Origin: Exiguobacterium marinum DSM 16307
GTDB taxonomy: Bacteria; Bacillota; Bacilli; Exiguobacteriales; Exiguobacteriaceae
Assembly: GCF_000620845.1 (NCBI RefSeq)
Contig: NZ_KK211189.1
Coordinates: forward strand, 2,497,162-2,561,161
Reading direction: 5' to 3'
Length of the DNA stretch: 64,000 nt
Under the pieces are notes generated by a model that saw only the letters and a program-made list of their open reading frames with translations, had not been told where the DNA came from and made no database searches. Both the position numbers and the translations under genes were made by a program. Of this stretch, positions 27,064-35,385 are shown in pieces; position 1 is the stretch's first letter; each line of letters starts with the position of its first letter.

Positions 27064-28362
27064 ATGGAAGACATTCTCTATTATATGGACACGCTGTATG
27101 TACTCATCGCTGCATTGCTCGTATTGACGATGCAATTAGGTTTCGGATTACTCGAGACCGGGACGCTCCGAGCCAAGAACGCCGGTCACGTCGCGGTCAA
27201 ACAAATAATCAGCCTCTCTGTGGCGGCACTCGCTTTTTGGGCGGTCGGGTTCGGCCTCTCGTTCGGAGATGGAACGACTTGGTTCGGGACAGAAGGTTTC
27301 TTCTTGAGTGGATCGTTCTCAAGCCTCGATTGGGCGAACGTTTCAATCGACATCAAATTCTTATTCCAGTTATCATTTGTTGCAGTCTCACTCGCCATCG
27401 CTTGGGGTGGATTTGCGGAACGGGCTAAGCTGTCTGCCTACGTTCTCTTCGGTATCTTCTTCGTTGCTATCCTCTATCCAATCGTCGCACGCTCAGTATG
27501 GGCTGGCGGTATGCTTGGATCAATGGGTATGCAAGACTTCGCGGGTTCAGCGGTCGTTCACCTTCAAGGTGGGATGGCGGCGCTCATGGCTACCATCATC
27601 TTAAAACCACGTCGTAAGACGGAATCACTCGCTGGTCATAACCACGTCTTAACCGTTGTTGGCGGTCTCGTCCTTTGGCTTTGCTGGTTCGGATTCAACG
27701 CCGGCTCGACGATGTCGGTCGCTGACGGATTCTTCGGATACGTTGCATTGACGACGATGCTCGCCACAGCAGCTGGTGCGCTCGGTGCCCTTGCCATCGT
27801 CATGCTCCATCGGAAAACGGCAGATATCCCGTCAATCGTCAACGGGGTTCTCGGTGCACTCGTCGCCATCACGGCGGCATGTGCGTTCGTCGAACCGTGG
27901 GCGGCCGTCGTCATTGGTGCACTCGCATCCATCGCGACATACGGAACGAGCATCTTGATGGCGAAATATGTGGATGACCCACTCTGCGCCTTCTCTGTAC
28001 ACGGAGTGGCTGGGATCATCGGAACACTCGCACTTGGCTTCTTCGCTTCTCCCCGACTTGTCGAAATTACGGGTATCGGTTCTGCCGGACTGTTCTATGG
28101 TGGCGGATTGACACAACTCGGCGTACAGACACTCGGTGTGTTGATCGCCATGGTCATCGCCGGTGGCGGCAGTTATGCTTTCTTAAAACTACTCGACGTC
28201 ACAATCGGTCTCCGTGTCACGGAAGAACAAGAAGATGTCGGTCTCGATATCGCAGAACATGGTGTGTCAGCATACGGTGAAGTCGAAGAGTCGACAGAGA
28301 AACCAGGACGCCTTCCGAAAATTCTCGGTTCAAGCGTATCGGTCATGTCTCCTAAAAAATAA
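27064..28362 (+). CDS. amtB: Ammonium transporter
   Basis: This Amt/MEP/Rh channel has 432 residues and about eleven membrane helices. Signs are the N-terminal MQLGFGLLETGTLRAKN, the central GGMAALMATIILKPR, the pore-side WFGFNAGS, and the second histidine region SVHGVAGIIGTLALG. It takes up ammonium when nitrogen is short. Its C-terminus is longer than the core, with GLRVTEEQEDVGLDIAEHG and a hydrophilic tail. The ATG at 27064 lies 8 bases after AAGGAGG; another ATG 6 bases earlier is too close. No glnK-type PII gene follows; a terminator comes at once. Confidence 0.95.
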   Translation: MEDILYYMDTLYVLIAALLVLTMQLGFGLLETGTLRAKNAGHVAVKQIISLSVAALAFWAVGFGLSFGDGTTWFGTEGFFLSGSFSSLDWANVSIDIKFLFQLSFVAVSLAIAWGGFAERAKLSAYVLFGIFFVAILYPIVARSVWAGGMLGSMGMQDFAGSAVVHLQGGMAALMATIILKPRRKTESLAGHNHVLTVVGGLVLWLCWFGFNAGSTMSVADGFFGYVALTTMLATAAGALGALAIVMLHRKTADIPSIVNGVLGALVAITAACAFVEPWAAVVIGALASIATYGTSILMAKYVDDPLCAFSVHGVAGIIGTLALGFFASPRLVEITGIGSAGLFYGGGLTQLGVQTLGVLIAMVIAGGGSYAFLKLLDVTIGLRVTEEQEDVGLDIAEHGVSAYGEVEESTEKPGRLPKILGSSVSVMSPKK

Positions 28363-28374
28363 TCTAATCATGCG

Positions 28375-28403
28375 AGAAGGACACCCGAAAAGGATGTCCT
28401 TCT
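28375..28403 (+). terminator. Terminator after amtB
   Basis: A perfect 9-bp stem, AGAAGGACA with TGTCCTTCT, is followed by seven T on the plus strand. Confidence 0.9.
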
Positions 28404-28407
28404 TTTT

Positions 28408-29541
28408 TTATGTCAAACGGCTCAAGTAATAGCGAATGACCACAATCGATAAGATAAACCCAATCGCCGCGTCCCATGTCGCACCAAAAGCGATGGACAC
28501 AAGTACGAGAACGATTGCCTGGACGATAAGCAACCGCATCGCCCACCATGAATACCCTTCGATCCGCTCGTCACGAGTAATTGGTAGCCAGGAGACTATT
28601 GAAACCGCCTCTAACCGCTTAAATAAAGGAACGAGCTGTAATGCCGTTAGTCCCACAAAGAGTGGCGTGACAAAGCCCACATACCACCCTCCTGACATCC
28701 ACATGACAATGAGCGCTACTGCTGTCAAACGAAGAATCAAATCGAGCGAATCGTTTGACCGAATAATACGAAGGCCGTACACATAACGTGATGCGTCCAC
28801 GTGCTGGAGTACTCGCCGTTCTAACAATTTCGTCAACAGTCTACGCTCCCGGACTTCTTCTCTCAAGGTCGGTAAGTCGACGAACCAACTGATCACCCGT
28901 TCAAATTGGGCCCGACTCTTCTCTTCAAGAGTCAACCAATGGAGAAGAGGAATCCGCTCATGTCGCTTAACGTGTAATAGAATGAACGGAGCAAAAGCCG
29001 GAATCCACGCCCACTGTGTCCAATCGACAAGAAGACAGACACCGCTCACGAGCGCAAACAGCAAGATCGTCCATTCGCGAATCCCCTCTACTCTAGCCAA
29101 ACGTCCCGCAGCTGACAGCAAAACCATCGTCACGACGAATGATAGCACTTCCATACTCGAATAATTTTCCGTTCGCACGAGAAGTGGTAACAAAATGAGC
29201 AAGACGAGCAATGCACGCAGCACGGCGAATGCGACATTAAACAGACGAACGCCAATCATATAGGATCGAATATCACCCAGCTCCGGTAGTAAGAACACTT
29301 GATCTGCATCTTGGATGAATGTTCGTGGACGATGACCGAGCGGGATAATCAACAGGATCGCCGCAGCAATCCATGCACCCGGGAACGTCCCATCGATTCG
29401 TTCTAAAAAATTGTTATAGACGAACGCCCCGTAAATCAAGGTGAAGTAGAGCGTGAACAGTAGCCCCCCGTTCGCGACATAGCGACTATACTTGACGACC
29501 TCTTCCATCCAATTTCCGAGTCTTGAAGTAAATCGATTCAT
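28408..29541 (-). CDS. ecsB: EcsB, membrane subunit of Ecs ABC transporter
   Basis: This 377-residue polytopic membrane protein resembles EcsB, with a soluble N-terminal stretch, a first helix pair after SRYVANGGLLFTLYFTLIYG, and hydrophobic pairs throughout. With EcsA it forms the Ecs transporter, which in B. subtilis affects protein secretion, competence and membrane proteolysis and in relatives exports pheromone peptides. The start overlaps the ecsA stop (ATGA). It is the second gene of ecsAB; the third gene, ecsC, is missing here. The assignment rests on its length, topology and ecsA partner. Confidence 0.87.
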   Translation of the reverse strand: MNRFTSRLGNWMEEVVKYSRYVANGGLLFTLYFTLIYGAFVYNNFLERIDGTFPGAWIAAAILLIIPLGHRPRTFIQDADQVFLLPELGDIRSYMIGVRLFNVAFAVLRALLVLLILLPLLVRTENYSSMEVLSFVVTMVLLSAAGRLARVEGIREWTILLFALVSGVCLLVDWTQWAWIPAFAPFILLHVKRHERIPLLHWLTLEEKSRAQFERVISWFVDLPTLREEVRERRLLTKLLERRVLQHVDASRYVYGLRIIRSNDSLDLILRLTAVALIVMWMSGGWYVGFVTPLFVGLTALQLVPLFKRLEAVSIVSWLPITRDERIEGYSWWAMRLLIVQAIVLVLVSIAFGATWDAAIGFILSIVVIRYYLSRLT

Positions 29542-30275
29542 GACGACTGTTCCTCCGAAGCAATCGCCTCGACATATATGTCATCAAGCGTCGCATCCGG
29601 TGATAATCGGTACACTTCACGTAATTCCGCGGCCGTGCCGGTTGCGATGACGACACCTTGATGAAGGAAGATGAATCGATCACAATGCCGTTCTGCCGTT
29701 TCAAGGATGTGGGTCGACATCAAAATCGCGCAGTCTTCTTTATACTCATCAAATAATTGGAGCAACTGTCGAATCGCCAATGGATCAAGACCAACAAACG
29801 GTTCATCAACGATCAAGAGCGGAGTCTTTGTCACGAGAGCACATAAAATCATTGCTTTTTGACGCATCCCTTTCGAAAAGACCGATGGGAACCATGCGAG
29901 TTGCTTTTCCATTCGCATCTCTTTCGCCAAACGGTTTGTACGCATAGTCAAATCCTTAGAATCGACATCATACGCTTTTCCCATTAACTCGATATGTTCT
30001 TGTAATGTCAATGTCTCATATAAAATCGGCGTCTCCGGTATGTAACTTACTTTTTTACGATACTTTTTTTCTGAAGACTGTAATGTCTCACCATCAATTT
30101 CTATTTGTCCGGATAGTGGTGACAAGAGCCCCAAAATGTGTTTGATTGTTGTTGATTTCCCAGCGCCATTTAGCCCTATCAAACCAACGAGCTCTCCTTT
30201 TTTCACTTCAAACGAAACGTCATGCAATACTTGTTTACCGAGATATCCGCCGTTCAACCGATCGACGTGCAGCAT
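29538..30275 (-). CDS. ecsA: EcsA, ATPase subunit of Ecs ABC transporter
   Basis: This ABC ATPase is 245 residues long from the ATG at 30275. It has Walker A GLNGAGKSTT, an ABC signature variant FSKGMRQKA (FSKGM in place of LSGGQ, typical of EcsA), Walker B LLIVDEPFVGLDP and the switch histidine in STHILE. AAAGGTG precedes the chosen ATG; the frame extends eight codons further up. It drives EcsB. hit, in B. subtilis the gene next to ecsA, is found here 1.6 kb away and on the other strand. Confidence 0.9.
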   Translation of the reverse strand: MLHVDRLNGGYLGKQVLHDVSFEVKKGELVGLIGLNGAGKSTTIKHILGLLSPLSGQIEIDGETLQSSEKKYRKKVSYIPETPILYETLTLQEHIELMGKAYDVDSKDLTMRTNRLAKEMRMEKQLAWFPSVFSKGMRQKAMILCALVTKTPLLIVDEPFVGLDPLAIRQLLQLFDEYKEDCAILMSTHILETAERHCDRFIFLHQGVVIATGTAAELREVYRLSPDATLDDIYVEAIASEEQSS

Positions 30276-30317
30276 GAAAACCACACCTTTCATTTTCAAC
30301 TTTTTTTTGTGCTATAT

Positions 30318-30342
30318 GTTTTAAATGTTGTCACATGGGAAT
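30318..30342 (+). promoter_or_regulatory. Putative SigB-type promoter
   Basis: GTTTTA (30318-30323), 13 bases, GGGAAT (30337-30342). This fits the general-stress consensus GTTTAA-N12-15-GGGWAT with one mismatch. It lies about 100 bases before the GlsB/YmgE-type stress protein gene. Confidence 0.55.
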
Positions 30343-30384
30343 AATCACAACTGTAAGGCATTTTAAAATAAAACATCAATACTT

Positions 30385-30419
30385 CCATTGTTCCACAAAA
30401 TCGTTGTAAAGAACAATGG
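30385..30419 (+). promoter_or_regulatory. Hairpin in the 5' leader of the GlsB-type gene
   Basis: CCATTGTTC (30385-30393) is exactly complementary to GAACAATGG (30411-30419), with an inner ACAA/TTGT stem. There is no T run after it, so it is not a terminator. It ends 10 bases before the ribosome binding site. It may be an operator or a message-stabilising stem. Confidence 0.45.
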
Positions 30420-30444
30420 GCAAAAAGAGGAAGGAGAATGGTTT

Positions 30445-30696
30445 ATGGGGTTTATTCTTTATTTAATTATCGGGGGTATCATCGGTTGGTTAGCAGGATT
30501 GATTTTAGGTAAGGACGTACCAGGTGGAATCATTGGTAACATCATCGCGGGGATCATCGGTGCATGGTTAGGTGGACTTATCTTTGGTGACTTCGGACCA
30601 ACAGTTGCGGATATCGCAATTATCCCAGCGCTTATTGGTGCGATTATCTTAATCTTAATCGTATCATTCGTTATGAAATCAATGCGTAAAAAATAA
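30445..30696 (+). CDS. GlsB/YeaQ/YmgE-family stress membrane protein
   Basis: This 83-residue protein is almost wholly hydrophobic and glycine-rich: GGIIGWLAGLILGKDVPGG at 10-28, IIAGIIGAWLGGLIFGDFG, and a third helix before the basic end MKSMRKK. This is the Transgly-assoc/GlsB pattern, found in general stress responses. The ATG at 30445 has AAGGAG 8 bases upstream. A candidate SigB promoter and a leader hairpin lie before it, and a terminator follows, so it is transcribed alone. The exact function is unknown. Confidence 0.88.
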   Translation: MGFILYLIIGGIIGWLAGLILGKDVPGGIIGNIIAGIIGAWLGGLIFGDFGPTVADIAIIPALIGAIILILIVSFVMKSMRKK

Positions 30697-30708
30697 GATT
30701 ATGTATCG

Positions 30709-30736
30709 GAGGGGCTTCCATTATGGAATGCCCCTC
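30709..30736 (+). terminator. Terminator after GlsB-type gene
   Basis: GAGGGGC pairs with GCCCCTC, with an inner TTCCA/TGGAA stem, then eight T. Confidence 0.92.
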
Positions 30737-30741
30737 TTTTT

Positions 30742-31791
30742 TTATTCAATCAGTAAATACATCGCGTCATTCTTTTCGACAAACTGCTTCTCGGTCTCAA
30801 GGCCAAAGAATGTAAAGAACGATTCGAAGAACGATTGACCGTAATCCCACTCTGTACCGAGTTGGTGCTCTAGTTTCTCTTTCGGTTCACCAAGTAAGGC
30901 AATCAAATCATCCGGCCGCTTATCGAGATCGACCACAATCGACTGTACGTCCCCGTCATCATATGTGACCGTCAACTGTTCATAATCCCATTTCTCCTCA
31001 CGCTTTCCAGTTGGTTCGCCAAGTGTTTCTAAGACCTTCTTCTCCGATTGTCCAATCAAGGAATCAATCGTTTCTAACGCATGTCCCGTTTGTGCTTCCA
31101 CTTCGATTTCAATCAGCTCAGCCCGTTTTAAATCGAACTGTCCCGCAATCGATTCGTTCGATTCCGGCATAAGTGCATAATCAATGGATGCAGACGAAGT
31201 CAATTGAATTGTCTCAGTTTCGGATACCGTCTCACCGTTCGCGACGGCGACCGCCTTCACATCATAACTTCCTGGCATCTTTTCAAACGTTAGCAACCCG
31301 CCTGCTTCATCGATTCGTCCCACGCGCTGACCGTCAATCCAAATATTCGTCAACTGTAAGTCCGAAGTCACATCGATTCGTTGCGGGAGAAGCTCGATTC
31401 GATAGTCAGAAAAGCCGTATCGTCCTTCACCCGTGTCGATTAAACGAAACAAACCTTCCGATTCCGTACTAGACGTTCGATCCGAGCGATCTTTCGCAAC
31501 CTCTGCGATGGCATCGCCTCGAATTGATTTTTCATCATTTAACCAACGCATAAATCGCAACGCTTCCGCTCGTGTTAGTGGTTCTCCTTGATATTCCATC
31601 TTTTCTTCAAAAAAAGCACGGTCTTGTTCTAATAAGGCCTCTTTGAAAGCAACGTGAATTTTATCTTGTTCCGCCGCCGGCTTGTATGCGTATAAATAGA
31701 AAACAATAGCTCCAACTATAATGATCAAACTAAATAATAAAAGAAGAACTCTCGGGTTGCTCTCTTTCTTTTTGCTTCTCGTATACGACAT
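30742..31791 (-). CDS. TcaA-like membrane-anchored protein
   Basis: This 349-residue protein has a short basic inside tail, one helix at about 15-36 (VLLLLFSLIIIVGAIVFYLYAY) and a large outside part. Residues 45-85 resemble the repeated domain of TcaA/YvbJ proteins; 150-205 look like a PEGA-type sheet (IWIDGQRVGRID, MPGSYDVKAVAV). The C-terminal part has two copies of a short BamE/SmpA-like motif (VLETLGEPTGKREEKWDY and ALLGEPKEKLEHQLGTEWDY). The zinc ribbon of TcaA is missing. It may act at the cell surface; TcaA itself affects antibiotic tolerance. AAAGGAG precedes the ATG. Confidence 0.6.
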   Translation of the reverse strand: MSYTRSKKKESNPRVLLLLFSLIIIVGAIVFYLYAYKPAAEQDKIHVAFKEALLEQDRAFFEEKMEYQGEPLTRAEALRFMRWLNDEKSIRGDAIAEVAKDRSDRTSSTESEGLFRLIDTGEGRYGFSDYRIELLPQRIDVTSDLQLTNIWIDGQRVGRIDEAGGLLTFEKMPGSYDVKAVAVANGETVSETETIQLTSSASIDYALMPESNESIAGQFDLKRAELIEIEVEAQTGHALETIDSLIGQSEKKVLETLGEPTGKREEKWDYEQLTVTYDDGDVQSIVVDLDKRPDDLIALLGEPKEKLEHQLGTEWDYGQSFFESFFTFFGLETEKQFVEKNDAMYLLIE

Positions 31792-31913
31792 TCACTCGTC
31801 TCCTTTCATATACTTCTATTATAGAAGGAATCGATTCCCCATCCAATCATTCTTGCGCCCGAAATTCCATGGTATGATGAAGCAGAAATGACTTTTAGAA
31901 TGGAGGAATGAAG

Positions 31914-32342
31914 ATGCATACCGATCCAACCTGTATCTTTTGTAAAATCGCTCAGCAAGAAATCCCGTCGTATCGGGTGTATGAAGATGAGGCTGTCGTC
32001 GCTTTTCTCGACCTCTCACAAGTGACAAAAGGTCACACGCTCGTCATCCCGAAACATCATACGAGAAACATTTACGAATTGCCTGAAGATGTCGCGGCGG
32101 ATGTATTTAAACGAATCCCAACAATCGCTAATGCGATTCAGCGCGAGACGGGTGCAATCGGAATGAACGTCTTATCGAACGCAGAAGAAATAGCCGGGCA
32201 AACGGTGTATCACTTCCATATTCATTTAATTCCGCGTTTTGGACATGAGGACGGGTTTGGTGCGAAATGGATTACGCAAAACGACGCCTTCACATCTGAA
32301 GAACTCTCCACCCTTGCATCGAATATCCATGCCCACGTATAA
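31914..32342 (+). CDS. hit: HIT-family nucleotide hydrolase
   Basis: This 142-residue histidine-triad protein has the zinc site CIFCKI at the N-terminus, HTLVIPKHHTRNIYEL in the middle, and the active triad HFHIHLIPR. Members split AMP from adenosine-linked phosphoramidates or dinucleotides. In B. subtilis hit lies beside ecsAB, as nearly here. The ATG at 31914 has GGAGG 8 bases upstream; another, two codons earlier, lies too close. A perfect hairpin follows. Confidence 0.95.
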   Translation: MHTDPTCIFCKIAQQEIPSYRVYEDEAVVAFLDLSQVTKGHTLVIPKHHTRNIYELPEDVAADVFKRIPTIANAIQRETGAIGMNVLSNAEEIAGQTVYHFHIHLIPRFGHEDGFGAKWITQNDAFTSEELSTLASNIHAHV

Positions 32343-32350
32343 GACAGACA

Positions 32351-32373
32351 GAGACCCGTCGATGACGGGTCTC
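32351..32373. terminator. Hairpin between convergent genes hit and the coiled-coil gene
   Basis: A perfect 10-bp stem, GAGACCCGTC with GACGGGTCTC, has a 3-base loop. The T content after it is modest (CCTTTATG on plus), so termination may be partial. Confidence 0.7.
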
Positions 32374-32375
32374 CT

Positions 32376-32711
32376 TTATGATTGATTGATAGAATCACGA
32401 CGGCGCTTCTGCTCTTCTTCCAATTGCGCTCGCTCGACCTGAAGCTTAATCGCCACTTCATAAAGTTGTTGACGCTTTTTGACAGATGTCGCTTGTTCAA
32501 ATTCTTTTCGTAATTCAGTTAGACGGGTATCTATTTCAAGGATACGCTTTTCTCGAATGGATTCTTCACGATCCTGTTCTGATTGTTTCGATGCTTCATA
32601 TCCCGCCTCTAGTGTGTTCATAATCGATTCGGCCCAAGTGTCATCTCCCAGTCGCTTAGCGGCGAGATATAGGTCAAGCATATCATCTACCCAACGCTTC
32701 GCTTTCTCCAC
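32376..32711 (-). CDS. Coiled-coil protein of unknown function
   Basis: This 111-residue, highly charged, all-helical protein starts GTG behind AAGGAAGGTG. Residues 40-105 (SEQDREESIREKRILEID, FEQATSVKKRQQLYEVA, VERAQLEEEQKRRRD) have the heptad-like pattern of a coiled coil. It has no membrane segment or cysteine, and I recognise no family. It sits convergent to hit and divergent from the YhaH-like gene. Confidence 0.65.
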   Translation of the reverse strand: MEKAKRWVDDMLDLYLAAKRLGDDTWAESIMNTLEAGYEASKQSEQDREESIREKRILEIDTRLTELRKEFEQATSVKKRQQLYEVAIKLQVERAQLEEEQKRRRDSINQS

Positions 32712-32879
32712 TGAGGATCACCTTCCTTTACCTGTATTTTAAAATAAAATGATTTTTCGGTCAAAAATGAATGTTCTGAAAAATTTTATTTGCGATATAG
32801 GTTTTTAATCACTCTTTTTTGGTAAAATAATATGAAAAGAATGTAATTCTGATGAACCGTGCTTGAGGAGGGGAATGAA

Positions 32880-33236
32880 TTGTCGAGTCGCCAACGTCGA
32901 GATTGGATTGCTTTCGGCTTTGTTTTAGCATTTTTAGGGGTCGCCACGTTTAAGAAACTAGCGCGAGGAACCGCAAATGACGCCGCTGCGCAACAACATC
33001 GAGCATCCACAATCACTACGCTAAAAGAACAATTTGGAAATGTTGCGCAACATGCATCACATGTTGCCGCTGCAAGTAAGCTACAAGGAAAAGAATTGAC
33101 TGATCAAGTGAAAGTCGAAGTCGAACGCTATCAACAAGACATTCAGCCTTCAGTCGATCGCATCCAAGAGAACCTTCAGGAGCTCTCGAACTTACAGTCT
33201 GCTATGACTGAAAAAACTGTCGATCAGACACAGTGA
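32880..33236 (+). CDS. YhaH-like membrane-anchored protein
   Basis: The product is 118 residues. A basic start (SSRQRRD) is followed by one helix ([16 protein letters not shown]) and a long polar, Gln-rich helical part, the plan of the YtxH/YhaH group, though I would not name it from sequence alone. Its position before scoC is where yhaH lies in B. subtilis. The start is most likely TTG at 32880, with GAGGAGGGG 6 bases upstream. It may tether something to the membrane; the function is unknown. Confidence 0.6.
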   Translation: MSSRQRRDWIAFGFVLAFLGVATFKKLARGTANDAAAQQHRASTITTLKEQFGNVAQHASHVAAASKLQGKELTDQVKVEVERYQQDIQPSVDRIQENLQELSNLQSAMTEKTVDQTQ

Positions 33237-33298
33237 GTGTTTGGGGACATCGTCCGTCGATTATAATTGATTTTTTTATCCGGAAAGGATGGATCGAG

Positions 33299-33868
33299 AT
33301 GGAACACGAAAAAGAATTCACTGGCCCTGAGGCCATGCTCTATAGCCACAAAATTATTCAATTGAGTAAGGCTTTATGGAAAACCGTCGAAAAAGACTGG
33401 CAAAATTGGATTAAACCGTTCGACTTGAACATTAACGAACATCATATCTTATGGATTGCCCATGCTTTAGGCGGTGCATCGATCTCTGAAATTGCAAAAT
33501 ATGGCGTCATGCACGTCTCGACTGCTTTCAACTTCTCGAAGAAGTTAGAGGACCGTGGATTACTTACGTTTTCTAAAAAAGAGACGGACAAACGAAATAC
33601 GTATGTCCAGTTGACACCTAAAGGCGAAGCATTGTTACTCGAGACGATTCATGCGTTTGACCCAGAAGGTAACGGTGTCTTCCGCGCTTCCCTTCCCTTG
33701 CAAGAACTTTATGGCAAGTTCCCCGATTTAACAGACATGACGGCCATCGTTCGTCGCTTGTATGGGGACAACTTCATGGATATCTTTGCAGAAACATCAA
33801 AAATGATTACAGAAGAGGCAGGCAGACGCCCTGATGATGAGGATGATCATCTCACTCAAGAAGCCTAA
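33299..33868 (+). CDS. scoC: ScoC (Hpr) transition-state regulator
   Basis: ScoC is a MarR-type repressor of protease, sporulation and peptide-transport genes in B. subtilis. The 189 residues match strongly: [72 protein letters not shown] and YGDNFMDIF are almost the B. subtilis text as I recall it. The ATG at 33299 follows AAAGGATGG. It is 62 bases after the YhaH-like gene and its end overlaps the convergent yhaI by 17 bases. Here it lies close to prsA and ecs, as in Bacillus. Confidence 0.93.
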   Translation: MEHEKEFTGPEAMLYSHKIIQLSKALWKTVEKDWQNWIKPFDLNINEHHILWIAHALGGASISEIAKYGVMHVSTAFNFSKKLEDRGLLTFSKKETDKRNTYVQLTPKGEALLLETIHAFDPEGNGVFRASLPLQELYGKFPDLTDMTAIVRRLYGDNFMDIFAETSKMITEEAGRRPDDEDDHLTQEA

Positions 33869-34190
33869 CCTGCCGATAGAGTGGCTCTGTGACGTCTAAT
33901 TCGATTCCTTGACGGACGCATGCCTCAAGAATCGTTTTCACATCGAGCCTCGCATCTAACATACCTGCAAAATGAACGAGCAACGGCTCTATGGACGTAA
34001 ATCCATAGCGCACTTGCTCGTTTTGTCGCGCTCGAATTTCATCAAGCAATTGATAAAATGACTCCACTTCCTGTTTCGTCAAGTTTGCTCGAATCACTTC
34101 ATATTCAAACGGACGGTTCGTCCAATCGACAATCTCGAGTAAGATCTTCATCTGATACGCTAAATGCTCGACCTTCTCTTCTAGTGACAC
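33852..34190 (-). CDS. yhaI: YhaI-like protein (DUF1878)
   Basis: This protein of about 112 residues, helical and without a membrane segment, resembles B. subtilis YhaI ([24 protein letters not shown] in two runs, [20 protein letters not shown]), whose function is unknown. In Bacillus it lies beside scoC and prsA, and this neighbourhood is kept here. I prefer GTG at 34190 with GGGG 8 bases upstream; GTG at 34199 is also in frame. Its 3' end overlaps scoC by 17 bases on the opposite strand, so the two messages are partly antisense. Confidence 0.8.
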   Translation of the reverse strand: MSLEEKVEHLAYQMKILLEIVDWTNRPFEYEVIRANLTKQEVESFYQLLDEIRARQNEQVRYGFTSIEPLLVHFAGMLDARLDVKTILEACVRQGIELDVTEPLYRQVRLLE

Positions 34191-34342
34191 TGCCCTCACC
34201 CCATCATTTCACATTCTATTACATCATTATACGACAGGATTGTGTGCTATGATACTGTACAGACAAGAGAACAGCTGTCATGATTAGGAAAATGTGATAT
34301 AGTCGGACTTAGAAACTTTAAGAATTATTAGGGGTGGAATAC

Positions 34343-35332
34343 ATGTCAAACGGAATGACGAATGAACCAAAAAAGCAAGATAAAAAATTCTCAACTGGCG
34401 CTCTCGTTGGTGCATCTGCAATCGCACTCATCATCGGTGCTGGCGGTACGTACGCGGCAACGAACGCGGGCGGCGGAGAATCAGATAATTCAGCAGTCGT
34501 CACATATAAAGGCGGCGAGGTCACTCGCGGTGAAATCGCGGATATGAGCTATGACCGGATGGTGCCACAACTCGCATTCCAAGAGACGATGAATGCACTT
34601 CTTGAAAAAGAATACGGTGACCAAGTCGACCAAGAAAAAGTAGACGAAGAATTCAGCAAGACAGAAGAACAATTCAACTCAGAAGAAGAATTTGAACAAG
34701 CGATTCAACAAGCCGGCATGAGTGGTACGGAAGAGTTCAAAGAAGCGCTTCGCGGGCAGATGCTTGTTGACGCAGCAAAATCTGAGCTTGTCGACGTGAC
34801 CGATGAAGACATCGAAGCACAGTTCGCAAAAGAGAACGTAGAAGTGGAAGCTAGTCACATTCTCGTTGAATCAGAAGAAGAAGCACAAGACATCATCAAA
34901 GAGTTGAACGACGGTGCGGACTTCGCAGAACTCGCGAAAGAGAAATCAACGGATACAGGTTCTGGCGAAAAAGGTGGAGAGCTCGGTTACTTCTCTGCCG
35001 GTGCGATGGTACCTGAATTCGAAGAATACGCGTTTAAAGAAGATGTGGTCGGAAAAGTTTCTGAACCAGTCCAATCGCAATTCGGTTTCCACGTCATCAA
35101 AGTGACAGACCGTAAAGAGAAAGACTTGAAACTCGAAGACGAGAAAGACCGCATTCGTGAAGAATTAGCAGCTGAAAAATCAGCTTCGGTCGACGCGAAC
35201 AAAATTTACGCAGAGTTGATTGAAAAATATAACGTTGACGTAAAAGATGCAAAAGCAGAGCAACAATTTGACGCTGTCAAAGAAGCGATTAAAAACGCAG
35301 ACGAATCTTCTGAAGAATCGACTGAACAATAA
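34343..35332 (+). CDS. prsA: PrsA-like extracytoplasmic foldase, membrane-anchored, no lipobox
   Basis: PrsA folds secreted proteins outside the membrane. The 329-residue protein has an inside tail of about 17 polar residues, one helix (TGALVGASAIALIIGAGGTY), an N-terminal SurA-like helical part, and a parvulin prolyl isomerase domain at about 166-260 (EASHILVESEEEAQDIIKEL, STDTGSGEKGGELGYFSAG, FGFHVIKVTDRKE), then an acidic tail. Typical PrsA is a lipoprotein with a cysteine after the signal; here no cysteine is present, so it must be held by the helix. The ATG at 34343 follows GGGGTGG. A perfect hairpin ends it. Confidence 0.92.
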   Translation: MSNGMTNEPKKQDKKFSTGALVGASAIALIIGAGGTYAATNAGGGESDNSAVVTYKGGEVTRGEIADMSYDRMVPQLAFQETMNALLEKEYGDQVDQEKVDEEFSKTEEQFNSEEEFEQAIQQAGMSGTEEFKEALRGQMLVDAAKSELVDVTDEDIEAQFAKENVEVEASHILVESEEEAQDIIKELNDGADFAELAKEKSTDTGSGEKGGELGYFSAGAMVPEFEEYAFKEDVVGKVSEPVQSQFGFHVIKVTDRKEKDLKLEDEKDRIREELAAEKSASVDANKIYAELIEKYNVDVKDAKAEQQFDAVKEAIKNADESSEESTEQ

Positions 35333-35337
35333 GTTTA

Positions 35338-35365
35338 AAGGGCACTCCAACGTTGGAGTGCCCTT
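35338..35365. terminator. Two-way terminator between prsA and yhaM
   Basis: A 28-base perfect palindrome, its arms AAGGGCACTCC and GGAGTGCCCTT, with A and T flanks on both sides; it serves both convergent genes. Confidence 0.88.
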
Positions 35366-35385
35366 ATTTGTGAACAGATGCCGTA

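Noticed and set aside
35338..35365. Long perfect palindrome, possibly an operator or mobile-element end
   Set aside because: It sits between two convergent stop codons with A and T flanks, as a terminator does. No repeat copies were seen.
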